Positions 27,327 through 34,679 of a DNA stretch of 49,119 nucleotides are shown piece by piece. Both the position numbers and the translations under genes were made by a program. This DNA is from an uncultured Clostridium sp. GTDB lineage: Bacteria > Bacillota > Clostridia > TANB77 > CAG-508. The notes beneath the pieces were generated by a model. It was not told the DNA's origin. It saw nothing but the letters and a program-made list of their open reading frames with translations, and did no database searches. Every line of letters starts with the position of its first letter. Position 1 is the stretch's first letter. The DNA lies in NCBI GenBank assembly GCA_946495655.1, contig CAMMDS010000009.1, positions 1 to 49,119 on the forward strand, in the 5' to 3' direction.

Positions 27327-27662
27327 ATGAAAACGGAAAATGAACAAAATAAACAAAATAAAAATAAGCATTTTAATTTTAGAGTAAATGAAAAAGAATA
27401 TAATGCAATAAAAACTAAAATAGAAAAATCAAAGTTAAATACTAGTGAATATTTATTAAGAACCGCAATGTATAAAGACATTATAGTTATAGATGGATTA
27501 GAAGAAATAATAAAACAATTAAGAAAAATAGGAAATAACATAAATCAATTAACTAAATTAAGTAATCAAGGAAGAATAACAAATGTAAATTTAGAAGATG
27601 TAAAGGAGGAGATGAAAAATATTTGGCAATTATTAAATTTACTAATTCAAAGTCAGAATTGA
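27327..27662 (+). CDS. MobC-like relaxosome accessory protein
   Basis: 111 residues. Ribbon-helix-helix-type start NFRVNEKEYNAIKTKIEKS, SEYLLRTAM, then the MobC signature LRKIGNNINQLTKLSNQG and a C-terminal helix. MobC proteins open the DNA at oriT and help the relaxase. The gene overlaps the relaxase gene by 40 bases, the usual arrangement in mobilisable elements. The 155 bases upstream (27172-27326) hold no gene and contain inverted repeats (GGCAAGCTTCCCATTTGTA... and CAAATGGACTTG), a plausible place for oriT. Confidence 0.82.
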   Translation: MKTENEQNKQNKNKHFNFRVNEKEYNAIKTKIEKSKLNTSEYLLRTAMYKDIIVIDGLEEIIKQLRKIGNNINQLTKLSNQGRITNVNLEDVKEEMKNIWQLLNLLIQSQN

Positions 27663-28894
27663 AAACAATAATAAATTATGTTACAAGAAAAGATAAAACA
27701 AATACAAATTTAATAACTGGAAAGGATTGCATGGCTACTAGTTGTTTAGAAGAAATGAAATCAATAAAAAAACTTTATAATAAAAATGGTGGAAGGCAAT
27801 ACATACATATAATTCAATCATTTAGTCCAAAAGATGAACTAGATTTTCAAAAAGCACACGAAATAGGAATTAAATTAGCAAATTATTTTGAAGGTTTTCA
27901 AGCACTAGTTGCAACACATACTGATAGAGAACATATACATAATCATTTAATCATCAATTCTGTTAATTTTGATAATGGAAAGAAATTTAACCAGTCAAAA
28001 AAGGATATGCAGAAAGTAAAATATTATTCTGATAAACTTTGTAAAGAAGCAGGACTAAGAATAATAGGAAAGAAAAAATATCAAGGGATATATAATAAAA
28101 ATGAATATCAAATAGCATTAAAAGGACTAAGTTGGAAACTGAAATTATCAAATGCTATTGATTATTCATTAGAAAAAAGTAAAGATAAAACTGAATTTTT
28201 TAACAATATGAATAAATTAGGTTATAAAGTGTTATGGACTAAAAAAAGAAAATATATAACTTATACAACGCCTGAGGGAATGAAATGTAGAGATAATAAA
28301 TTAAATGATAAAAAATATTTAAAGGAGGAGATGGAAAATGCCATCAATGGAGGAATTAAAGAAGAAAAATCAAATAGATATACCAGAAGAACAACAAACA
28401 ACACAAACACCAATAATAATGAAATATATGTTACTAGATCCAGATATAGTAGCAGAAATGATAATTTTGAACAAACAGGCGACAGAAGATATAAGCAAAA
28501 TAAGGATAACCTTGAAAAACGACAAGAAAGAAATACAGAATATTATGAACGATTTACAAGAAAAATTGATAGAGAACGTAGAAACAGTGGTTATGGACAA
28601 GATGAACGAATTTATACATCAAGAAGAGAAATACAAGGAGAAAAATATGGGTTTCAAAATAAAAACTATTTTTATAGCAATAATTTTAGGAATTATAGCA
28701 GGTTGGATAATAACTCTATTACATTAATAGCAATTGATATATTAGCTAATATGGCAAAAATTAATAATATAAGGCATCTACCAAAAATAAAGGGATGGAA
28801 GAAAAATTTATCTAAACAGGCTATAAAAGAATGGTGTTTGAGAAACAAAAATTCTAGTAGTTTTAAATGGTCAGAAGAAGAGAAAGAAAATTAA
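27623..28894 (+). CDS. MobA/VirD2-type relaxase
   Basis: 423 residues from TTG 27623, 11 bases after AAAGGAGGA (27603-27611). Nicks oriT and pilots the strand during mobilisation. Motif I Tyr in LKTIINYVTR (near residue 20), motif III HTDREHIHNHLIIN (three His, near 105-117), preceded by YIHIIQSFSP. The C-terminal half (from about 235) is Arg/Asn/Tyr-rich, low in structure, and overlaps another gene at 28338-28727 in a different frame; the last 55 residues (ITLIAIDILANMAK, KGWKKNLSKQAIKEW) are conserved-looking again. No integrase or VirD4 is near, so this is a mobilisable rather than self-transmissible module, possibly using the secretion system at 1-10525. Confidence 0.88.
   Translation: MAIIKFTNSKSELKTIINYVTRKDKTNTNLITGKDCMATSCLEEMKSIKKLYNKNGGRQYIHIIQSFSPKDELDFQKAHEIGIKLANYFEGFQALVATHTDREHIHNHLIINSVNFDNGKKFNQSKKDMQKVKYYSDKLCKEAGLRIIGKKKYQGIYNKNEYQIALKGLSWKLKLSNAIDYSLEKSKDKTEFFNNMNKLGYKVLWTKKRKYITYTTPEGMKCRDNKLNDKKYLKEEMENAINGGIKEEKSNRYTRRTTNNTNTNNNEIYVTRSRYSSRNDNFEQTGDRRYKQNKDNLEKRQERNTEYYERFTRKIDRERRNSGYGQDERIYTSRREIQGEKYGFQNKNYFYSNNFRNYSRLDNNSITLIAIDILANMAKINNIRHLPKIKGWKKNLSKQAIKEWCLRNKNSSSFKWSEEEKEN
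28338..28727 (+). CDS. Coiled-coil membrane protein encoded inside the relaxase gene (MbeB/MbeD-like arrangement)
   Basis: 129 residues, wholly inside the relaxase frame but one frame away. It has its own excellent ribosome site AAAGGAGGAG (28321-28330) 8 bases before ATG 28338. The product is a well-formed protein: acidic/Gln-rich start, long amphipathic coil (EMIILNKQATEDISKIRI, KKEIQNIMNDLQEKL), a basic step KIKT and a final membrane segment FIAIILGIIAGWIITLL (about 110-127). In ColE1-type plasmids the mobilisation proteins MbeB/MbeD are encoded inside mbeA in another frame; this looks like the same solution. No sequence similarity to them is claimed. Confidence 0.75.
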   Translation: MPSMEELKKKNQIDIPEEQQTTQTPIIMKYMLLDPDIVAEMIILNKQATEDISKIRITLKNDKKEIQNIMNDLQEKLIENVETVVMDKMNEFIHQEEKYKEKNMGFKIKTIFIAIILGIIAGWIITLLH

Positions 28895-28901
28895 AATAAA
28901 C

Positions 28902-28927
28902 AGTATGAACAATTAAAGTTCATACTA
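28902..28927. terminator. Bidirectional hairpin between relaxase and RHH genes
   Basis: AGTATGAAC (28902-28910) / GTTCATACT (28919-28927); it includes the stop codon region of the minus-strand RHH gene. Confidence 0.65.
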
Positions 28928-29116
28928 TTTATCCATGTGCCTTAAGGCAAATTCACAAGCAGATACTACAAAACCATTAAAAGAATATTCTTTCTTATCT
29001 AAGCCCTCATTTGCCTTATCAACAATTTCAATGATTTTAGAATTTATATCAACAGGGAATCTAATGCTTTTATAAATATTGGCTTCAGATGACTTTTTCA
29101 TAGTGAATTTTTCCAT
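28925..29116 (-). CDS. Ribbon-helix-helix DNA-binding protein
   Basis: 63 residues, minus strand, ribosome site AAGAGGT before ATG 29116. YKSIRFPVDINSKIIEIVD gives the beta strand and first helix, and FNGFVVSACEFALRHM the second helix of an Arc/MetJ-type fold. It is divergent from the small gene at 29221, with a 104-base gap containing paired TGAAATAYGGT repeats. Probably represses both promoters and belongs to the mobilisation module. Confidence 0.7.
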   Translation of the reverse strand: MEKFTMKKSSEANIYKSIRFPVDINSKIIEIVDKANEGLDKKEYSFNGFVVSACEFALRHMDK

Positions 29117-29165
29117 AAAATTACCTCTTTTCTATATTTTTTACAAAATCTATGGAAATTATACT

Positions 29166-29201
29166 TGAAATATGGTATATTAAATATAACTGAAATACGG
29201 T
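29166..29201. promoter_or_regulatory. Direct-repeat operator candidate in divergent promoter region
   Basis: TGAAATATGGT (29166-29176) and TGAAATACGGT (29191-29201), 25 bp apart, i.e. between two and two and a half helical turns, between the RHH gene and the small membrane gene. Confidence 0.5.
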
Positions 29202-29220
29202 TACAAAAGAGGTGATGAGT

Positions 29221-29361
29221 ATGTTGTGGACTAACTATTATTTTTATCTGATGGAATTGTCCGAATTAGAAAGAATAAAACAAATTTCATTGTTAATTGG
29301 AATATGGGTAATTATGATCCTAGTAGGAACTATATTTGAAGTTGTAAAAAATTGTAAATAA
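29221..29361 (+). CDS. 46-residue single-span membrane protein
   Basis: Starts at ATG 29221, 8 bases after AAAGAGG (29206-29212); ATG 29215 is also possible. A short aromatic N-terminus (MLWTNYYFYLMELSELERI) is followed by one hydrophobic span (ISLLIGIWVIMILVGTIF, residues about 24-41) and a Lys-rich end. Divergent from the RHH regulator. Function unknown; small hydrophobic peptides next to RHH regulators are sometimes toxins or phage/element accessory peptides. Confidence 0.5.
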   Translation: MLWTNYYFYLMELSELERIKQISLLIGIWVIMILVGTIFEVVKNCK

Positions 29362-29374
29362 ATGTATAATAGTA

Positions 29375-29403
29375 TTGAAATTTTTTAGAAATAGTGATAA
29401 AAT
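29375..29403 (+). promoter_or_regulatory. Promoter of the radical SAM operon
   Basis: TTGAAA (29375-29380), 17-base spacer, TGATAAAAT with TAAAAT at 29398-29403 (extended -10). It implies a leader of about 245 bases before the first gene; apart from the hairpin at 29526 I see nothing else in 29404-29655. Confidence 0.65.
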
Positions 29404-29525
29404 TATTCTCGATACATAGAAAAAGTTAACAAGAAACATAAAAGTTAAGAATATAAATTAAAAATTGAATTTAATGGTTTTATATAATTATGTATTAACT
29501 TAGATAAAATATTAAAATACACATA

Positions 29526-29590
29526 GAGATGAAAATATAAAAGCAATGATTAAACTATGAATCTGATATTACAGCTTTGATTTTCATCTC
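29526..29590 (+). other. Long leader hairpin upstream of the radical SAM operon
   Basis: GAGATGAAAAT (29526-29536) pairs with ATTTTCATCTC (29580-29590), continued by AAAGC (29540-29544) / GCTTT (29574-29578). The enclosed 29 bases are unstructured by eye. The run TTTATTAAATAG follows, with no clear T-run. Could be a regulatory leader or an RNA-stability element. Confidence 0.5.
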
Positions 29591-29655
29591 ATTTATTAAA
29601 TAGTTTAAAAATTACATTAATAAAAATAATCGAAATAAAATAGGAGGATTTGTAT

Positions 29656-30948
29656 ATGGAAGATGCAATTATAAGATACGAGGCAAATGATATTATAATT
29701 TGGAGCAAAAAGAAAAAAGCATATTTTTGTTCTAAAGAAGCAGAAGATAATATTGAAATTGATAAAGTCTTAAAAGGCCATATTACTTCAGGAAAAATTT
29801 ATGATGAACTAAAAGAACTAGGTGTTATTAGTAATAATAGAAGAGAAATAACGTCAGATAGTAAAAATAGATTGATGGCTCCTCTAGAGTATTATTTTGA
29901 TTTTACAAATGTGTGTAATTTAAAATGTTCACACTGTTATAATAGAGAAAATATGAATACTAGAACAATGACTATAGAACAAATAGAAAAGATTATAACT
30001 GATATGTATAATAGCGGAGTAATGAGACTACATTTGGCCGGTGGAGAACCAACATTATTCCCTAAAGAATTGGATACATATATGGCAACAGCTAAGAAAT
30101 ATGGGATTCTAACTTCAATGGCCTCAAATGGCGTATCTATTACAGATAAAATTTGTGAAATATTAGATAGGAATGATGTAATGTCAATAACAATTAGTAT
30201 TGAGTCAGCTAACGAAGAAGAAAATTCTAAAATAAGAGGAAAAGGAAGTTTAAAAAAATCTATTGAAGGAATAAAAAAGTTAAGCGAATATAGGAGAAAA
30301 CATAATTCTAAATATGCCATTGGAATTAAAGTTTCATATGATGTAGATATAGACGAAAAAGAGTTTGAAGATTTAATAAAACTATCGAAAGAATTAAAAA
30401 TAGATATATTGAAATTTGCTAATCCGGAAAGATGCGTATTTCATGAACAAGGATATTATTCAAAAAAAGCTCAAAAATATTATAGAAATATGGAAGTAGT
30501 AAGAAACTTAAGAGAAAAATATAAAGATGAAATATTCATTACTCAAATAGCTTCTCCAGTTAATAGTTGTGTAGATATAGGACTTCCTAATATGGAAGGT
30601 TGTATTGGAGCTCAGGAATTAATTGCAATTAATTGTAAAGGTGATGTTACACCTTGTCTAATGAATGATACATATCTAGGAAATATTTTTGAAGTTGATA
30701 GTATAAGAAACTTATATAAAAGTGAAGCATTGGATAAATATTATGAGAAAATAAGTAATTATGATTGTAAAACTTGTCAATACCACAAAAAGTGTAGAGG
30801 TGGTTGCCAAGTTAGAAAGATTGTAGAATATGGGAAAATCGAGAAAAATGATCCAATATGTCCTATAAAGAACAATATAAAATTAAATATAAAAGATGAG
30901 AAAGATGACTCTAGACTGATGAAAATAATGGTATTACACTCATTATAA
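29656..30948 (+). CDS. Radical SAM/SPASM protein with N-terminal winged-helix-like segment
   Basis: 430 residues from ATG 29656, 8 bases after AGGAGG (29642-29647). Residues 1-70 (RYEANDIIIWSKKKKAYF, IYDELKELGVISNNR) look like a small winged-helix/recognition domain. The radical SAM core has the cluster motif CNLKCSHCYN (Cys87, 91, 94), GGEPTLF for SAM binding, and the IASPVNSC turn. The C-terminal SPASM part has GCIGAQELIAINCKGDVTPC and YDCKTCQYHKKCRGGCQ, giving ligands for extra 4Fe-4S clusters. Such enzymes modify peptides, proteins or small substrates. No precursor peptide gene was recognised. First gene of a four-gene operon. Confidence 0.88.
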   Translation: MEDAIIRYEANDIIIWSKKKKAYFCSKEAEDNIEIDKVLKGHITSGKIYDELKELGVISNNRREITSDSKNRLMAPLEYYFDFTNVCNLKCSHCYNRENMNTRTMTIEQIEKIITDMYNSGVMRLHLAGGEPTLFPKELDTYMATAKKYGILTSMASNGVSITDKICEILDRNDVMSITISIESANEEENSKIRGKGSLKKSIEGIKKLSEYRRKHNSKYAIGIKVSYDVDIDEKEFEDLIKLSKELKIDILKFANPERCVFHEQGYYSKKAQKYYRNMEVVRNLREKYKDEIFITQIASPVNSCVDIGLPNMEGCIGAQELIAINCKGDVTPCLMNDTYLGNIFEVDSIRNLYKSEALDKYYEKISNYDCKTCQYHKKCRGGCQVRKIVEYGKIEKNDPICPIKNNIKLNIKDEKDDSRLMKIMVLHSL

Positions 30949-30973
30949 ATAAGATAGAAAGTAGGTAGAATTT

Positions 30974-32479
30974 ATGAATGTTACATTAATTAGTTTTTAC
31001 AATCGTTTTAAAGAATATTCTACAAAATACTCTTTAGGAACATTAAAACTAGCAGCTTACATAGGAAAAAATGAGGATATAGAAGTTAATATTATTCCTA
31101 TAAATTCAGAAGAAGAAATAGCAAAAGAAGTTCTAGATAAATTGAGTGATCCTAAAATTGATGTTTTAGGTATTCCTAATTATATGTGGACAGAGAGATT
31201 AGCTAAGCAAATAAGTAAAGAGGTAAAGAAAAGAAATCCTAAAACTTTAAGATTAATAGGGGGGCCGAGCACTCCATCTGTTGACTTTTCAGATTGGAAC
31301 TCAGATGAAATATTTATAATCGGAGAAGGAGAAGAAGCTTTACAGCAAATATGTCAGGCTAAATTGGACAACCCTGGATTTAATGCGAAGAATATTAATC
31401 AGCTGATGTCAAATAACATATTTTCTGAAACACATAACCTAAATGATAGACATGTACTATATACGAATTCTCAGATTCCCAGAGGTATACCTTTATTTTC
31501 TGATGAAATTGAAACTATGAAAACTGATAAAACACCTGAAGATTTTGCTTGGTATGAAACAACTAGAGGATGTGCATATGCTTGTGGATATTGTGGACAT
31601 AAAACAAGAAACAATCTTGGAGATGTTGCTTTAGATATTATTGAGAAAGAAATAAAAAATATAGGGAAAAGAGGAATAAAAAGACTATTTATAGTGGATC
31701 CAATTATTGGAGGAAAACCGGATAAAGGTAAAGAGGTATTAAAATTATGCAATTCTGAAATACCAGATACGCAAATTATAGCATATTTAAGACCAGAAAT
31801 GCTAGATAATGAATTTGTAGATATTTTAAAAAAATGTAATTTAGAAGAAATGAGATTTGGAATTCAAACATTAAATCCAAATGTTCCTGGTTGGGTTAGA
31901 AGTAATTCCATAAAAATTATTACAAGAGAATTGAGCAAATTAAAGGGAGAACCTGTGAATTGGAGGGCTGAACTAATAGTTGGATTACCTGGAGATGATA
32001 TGGAAGGATTAAGAGACTCAATAAGAACGGTAGTAAATGAATTCCAGCCAACAGTCTTAGCGGCATATCATTTAACAGCTATTAAGGGGACTAAATTATA
32101 TAGTTTAGTAGATGGATCCAATAAGGACAAATCACAATGGTTAAGAGTAAATGATAATAGCCAAGCCGTTGAATCATATAGTTATACGGAAGAAGAATTT
32201 TGGAAAATGGCCAGATATTCTAATGGGATAACAAGTTTGTACAATTTATTAAAAAAATACTGTCCTACTAAAACAATAGATTATGATAAATTAGAACAAT
32301 TTGTTTTTAAGACTTGGGAAGATGTTGATCCAAAAAGAATTATACAATTTGATGATGAATATATGGAACAATATTGGCAAAGAAAATTGAAGGAGTTGAC
32401 ACATGAAGAGATTAATAACAGTCAGACATGGGCAATCAGAGAGCAACAGTCAGAGGGTTATTCAAGGGAAGACGACTAA
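30974..32479 (+). CDS. B12-binding-type radical SAM enzyme
   Basis: 501 residues. Residues 1-150 form a cobalamin-binding-like Rossmann domain (LGTLKLAAYIGKN, DVLGIPNYMWTERLA, LRLIGGPSTPSV, FIIGEGEEALQQI), though the DxHxxG cobalamin His is not seen. The radical SAM cluster motif is CAYACGYCGH (Cys200, 204, 207) after WYETTRG, followed by FIVDPIIGG, EEMRFGIQTLNP and ELIVGLPGDD blocks. C-terminal helical part to 501. Such enzymes do methylations, rearrangements or ring closures. The last 77 bases overlap the next gene in another frame, a tight coupling. Substrate unknown. Confidence 0.85.
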   Translation: MNVTLISFYNRFKEYSTKYSLGTLKLAAYIGKNEDIEVNIIPINSEEEIAKEVLDKLSDPKIDVLGIPNYMWTERLAKQISKEVKKRNPKTLRLIGGPSTPSVDFSDWNSDEIFIIGEGEEALQQICQAKLDNPGFNAKNINQLMSNNIFSETHNLNDRHVLYTNSQIPRGIPLFSDEIETMKTDKTPEDFAWYETTRGCAYACGYCGHKTRNNLGDVALDIIEKEIKNIGKRGIKRLFIVDPIIGGKPDKGKEVLKLCNSEIPDTQIIAYLRPEMLDNEFVDILKKCNLEEMRFGIQTLNPNVPGWVRSNSIKIITRELSKLKGEPVNWRAELIVGLPGDDMEGLRDSIRTVVNEFQPTVLAAYHLTAIKGTKLYSLVDGSNKDKSQWLRVNDNSQAVESYSYTEEEFWKMARYSNGITSLYNLLKKYCPTKTIDYDKLEQFVFKTWEDVDPKRIIQFDDEYMEQYWQRKLKELTHEEINNSQTWAIREQQSEGYSREDD

Positions 32480-33884
32480 TTTAGGTCTTACCACAAAAGG
32501 TAAAAACGATATTAAGAATGCTATTTCTCAAAACTTAGACAAATTATCTACTGCTGACAGAATAGTATCGAGCCCATACAAGCGAGCTATAGAAACATCA
32601 GAAATAATTGCAGAAGCAACTGGGCTTCCAATAGTTACTAATGAAAAAATTGTTGAATTTGATTCTGGAATTTTAGCAGGTAATACTCATGAAGAAAATG
32701 CAAAGTTGTATCCAGAATATTATAGGATTTGGCTTGAAAGAAAAGATTTAGACGGAATTCCAGGTGCTGAAAAAGGTAGTGAATTACAAGCCAGAGTATT
32801 AGCTTTTTTAATGGAATATTATGACAAAGAGGAGTTCGTGGATATTGTAGTATCACACGCTGGATTTTTAAGATCTTTAATTAATACTTCAAAAGGACTG
32901 CCTAGAAATACACCAGTAGATAGTAGAAATGGTGCAATAAATATAATAGATAATCCATTTGATTATTTAAAAATAGAACATAAAGATAGAGCAATGGCTT
33001 CAAAAGTTTTTGTAATAGAAACTCTTGAAGATAAATATGTTGTTAAATTAAAAAATAGAAGTTTATTACCAGAAGATTACGAAGAGAGAAGAATCTTAAA
33101 TCTAATTAGTGCAGATTTAGGTAGTGTGCCTACAGTACTTAGTTTAGCTGGAAATGGGAATAGTTCTAGTAAGGTTTTAAAATTTGTTAAGGGTAATACT
33201 ATATTTGGTATTTTAAATGAATCAACTCAACAAGCTCTTATTAAAAAAATTTCTAAAATGTCAGAGGTTCTTACACATATTGAATCAAATGTATATAAAC
33301 CTAATGATATTTATACAGAAATTGAAGAATTAGAAGGTATTGCAAAAAATAGTTATGTAAAAAAATATGGTCAGAGTATTTTAAAAGATAAAATTAATAA
33401 GTCCAAATTGGAGGCTTCAAAATATTGTTTAATACACAATGATTTAAATAGAGATAATATTTTATTTGAAGAAAGCGAAGACGGAACAATTACTGCTAAT
33501 ATAATAGATTGGGAAGGCCTAGGATTGTATCCACAAGATTATCAGTTGGCTAGTTTCTTAGTTAGTGCAATCTTGATAGAAGGATATTCTGTTGAGGAAA
33601 CAATGAAAATCGCGAAAAGAATAGACCCTAATATAGATGAAGATTATATAACATATTTAATGAAATATAGAATATTTAAAGGACTACATTTTTTTGCCGA
33701 AAATAGAAATGTATATACAGAGAATAATAAAAAAGCTTCAAATGAGATATTAAAAAAGTATTTTTTTGCTGCAGAAAAATTAGAGAGGTATAGAGCAAAT
33801 AAAAAATTTATAAACATAAATAGAAATATAGAAGGAGTAACTTTTTCAAAAGAAGTTCAGTCTAATGAGGAGAGAGAAATATAA
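32403..33884 (+). CDS. Histidine phosphatase fused to an aminoglycoside/choline kinase-like domain
   Basis: 493 residues. Ribosome site AAGGAG (32391-32396) lies inside the previous gene. Residues 1-195: phosphoglycerate mutase-type phosphatase, catalytic RHGQSESN (His9), SSPYKRAIETSEI and VSHAGFLRSL with the second catalytic His. Residues about 200-490: protein kinase-like APH/choline kinase fold, with VVKLKNRSLLPEDYE (ATP-binding Lys), LIHNDLNRDNILF (catalytic Asp, about 345) and IIDWEGLGLYPQDYQLASF (metal Asp). One chain thus carries both a phosphate-removing and a phosphate-adding domain, which suggests control of a phosphorylated small-molecule intermediate, such as a sugar or choline/ethanolamine-type alcohol. 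The fusion itself is clearly visible; the substrate is not. Confidence 0.85.
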   Translation: MKRLITVRHGQSESNSQRVIQGKTTNLGLTTKGKNDIKNAISQNLDKLSTADRIVSSPYKRAIETSEIIAEATGLPIVTNEKIVEFDSGILAGNTHEENAKLYPEYYRIWLERKDLDGIPGAEKGSELQARVLAFLMEYYDKEEFVDIVVSHAGFLRSLINTSKGLPRNTPVDSRNGAINIIDNPFDYLKIEHKDRAMASKVFVIETLEDKYVVKLKNRSLLPEDYEERRILNLISADLGSVPTVLSLAGNGNSSSKVLKFVKGNTIFGILNESTQQALIKKISKMSEVLTHIESNVYKPNDIYTEIEELEGIAKNSYVKKYGQSILKDKINKSKLEASKYCLIHNDLNRDNILFEESEDGTITANIIDWEGLGLYPQDYQLASFLVSAILIEGYSVEETMKIAKRIDPNIDEDYITYLMKYRIFKGLHFFAENRNVYTENNKKASNEILKKYFFAAEKLERYRANKKFININRNIEGVTFSKEVQSNEEREI

Positions 33885-34567
33885 TGGTTAGATATTTAAA
33901 AGACTCAATTGAGAATATGAGAGATATTGGTGGTTATAAAAGTGGTCTGGAAAATAGAGTAAAACTGGAAAGACTAATTAGGAGTAATTTACCAATAAAT
34001 TTAACTAGTAACGATATATCATTACTAGTTAAAATGGAAATGAATGCCGTAATTGATTTGAGATCACAAGAAGAGATAGAAGCTAGGAAGTCTATTTTTG
34101 AAAATAATAAAAATTTTAAAGTTTATCATATAGGAATAGATGTAGGAAAAGATATACCAGAGACAGAAGAGTTAGTTCCCAAATCATATATGGATATGTT
34201 GACTTTACAAGAAAAAATGAAAACCATTTTTGAAATATTAGGTAATAATGAAAAAGTTTTATATTTTTGTAATGCAGGCAAAGATAGGACAGGAGTAGTT
34301 ACAGCTTTAATACTTAAGTTGCTTGATGTTAGTGAAAATGATATAATAGAAGATTATGTATCTACTGGACAATTCATGAAAACAACTTTAATTAAATTTG
34401 CTAACTATAACAACAGAATTCTAAATATAATAACTCCAAAAGAAATATATATGCAAGAATTTTTAAAAGAATTTGAAAAAAAATATAATAATATAGAAGA
34501 ATATTTAAAACTGATTGGAGTAGAAGATTATATAATTAAAAATATAAAAACAAATTATGTTGAATAA
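33884..34567 (+). CDS. Tyrosine-type phosphatase
   Basis: 227 residues; its ATG shares one base with the previous stop (TAATG). Begins with NMRDIGGYKS, the pattern of bacterial Y_phosphatase3/IphP-type enzymes, has DLRSQEEIEAR in the middle, and the catalytic P-loop CNAGKDRTG (Cys near 130, Arg near 136). These enzymes remove phosphate from phosphotyrosine, phosphoinositides or other phospho-compounds. Last gene of the operon with the two radical SAM enzymes and the phosphatase-kinase fusion, so it may act on the same pathway. Confidence 0.87.
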   Translation: MVRYLKDSIENMRDIGGYKSGLENRVKLERLIRSNLPINLTSNDISLLVKMEMNAVIDLRSQEEIEARKSIFENNKNFKVYHIGIDVGKDIPETEELVPKSYMDMLTLQEKMKTIFEILGNNEKVLYFCNAGKDRTGVVTALILKLLDVSENDIIEDYVSTGQFMKTTLIKFANYNNRILNIITPKEIYMQEFLKEFEKKYNNIEEYLKLIGVEDYIIKNIKTNYVE

Positions 34568-34608
34568 TTATTTAACGATATTTTAATTAGTTATACATAA
34601 TTTATACA

Positions 34609-34638
34609 ACTCCCCATCTAAATTAATAGGTGGGGAGT
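34609..34638. terminator. Hairpin between convergent operons
   Basis: ACTCCCCATCT (34609-34619) / AGGTGGGGAGT (34628-34638), one G-U pair. G+C-rich for this DNA, but no clean T-run on either side, so terminator function is likely rather than sure. Confidence 0.55.
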
Positions 34639-34679
34639 CTGTGTGTAGTAGCAATGATATACCTTTGCTACATTGATCA

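Noticed and set aside
29221-29361. RiPP precursor peptide for the radical SAM-SPASM enzyme
   Set aside because: The peptide has a membrane span, no Cys/Gly-rich core or leader motif, and lies upstream of the operon promoter.
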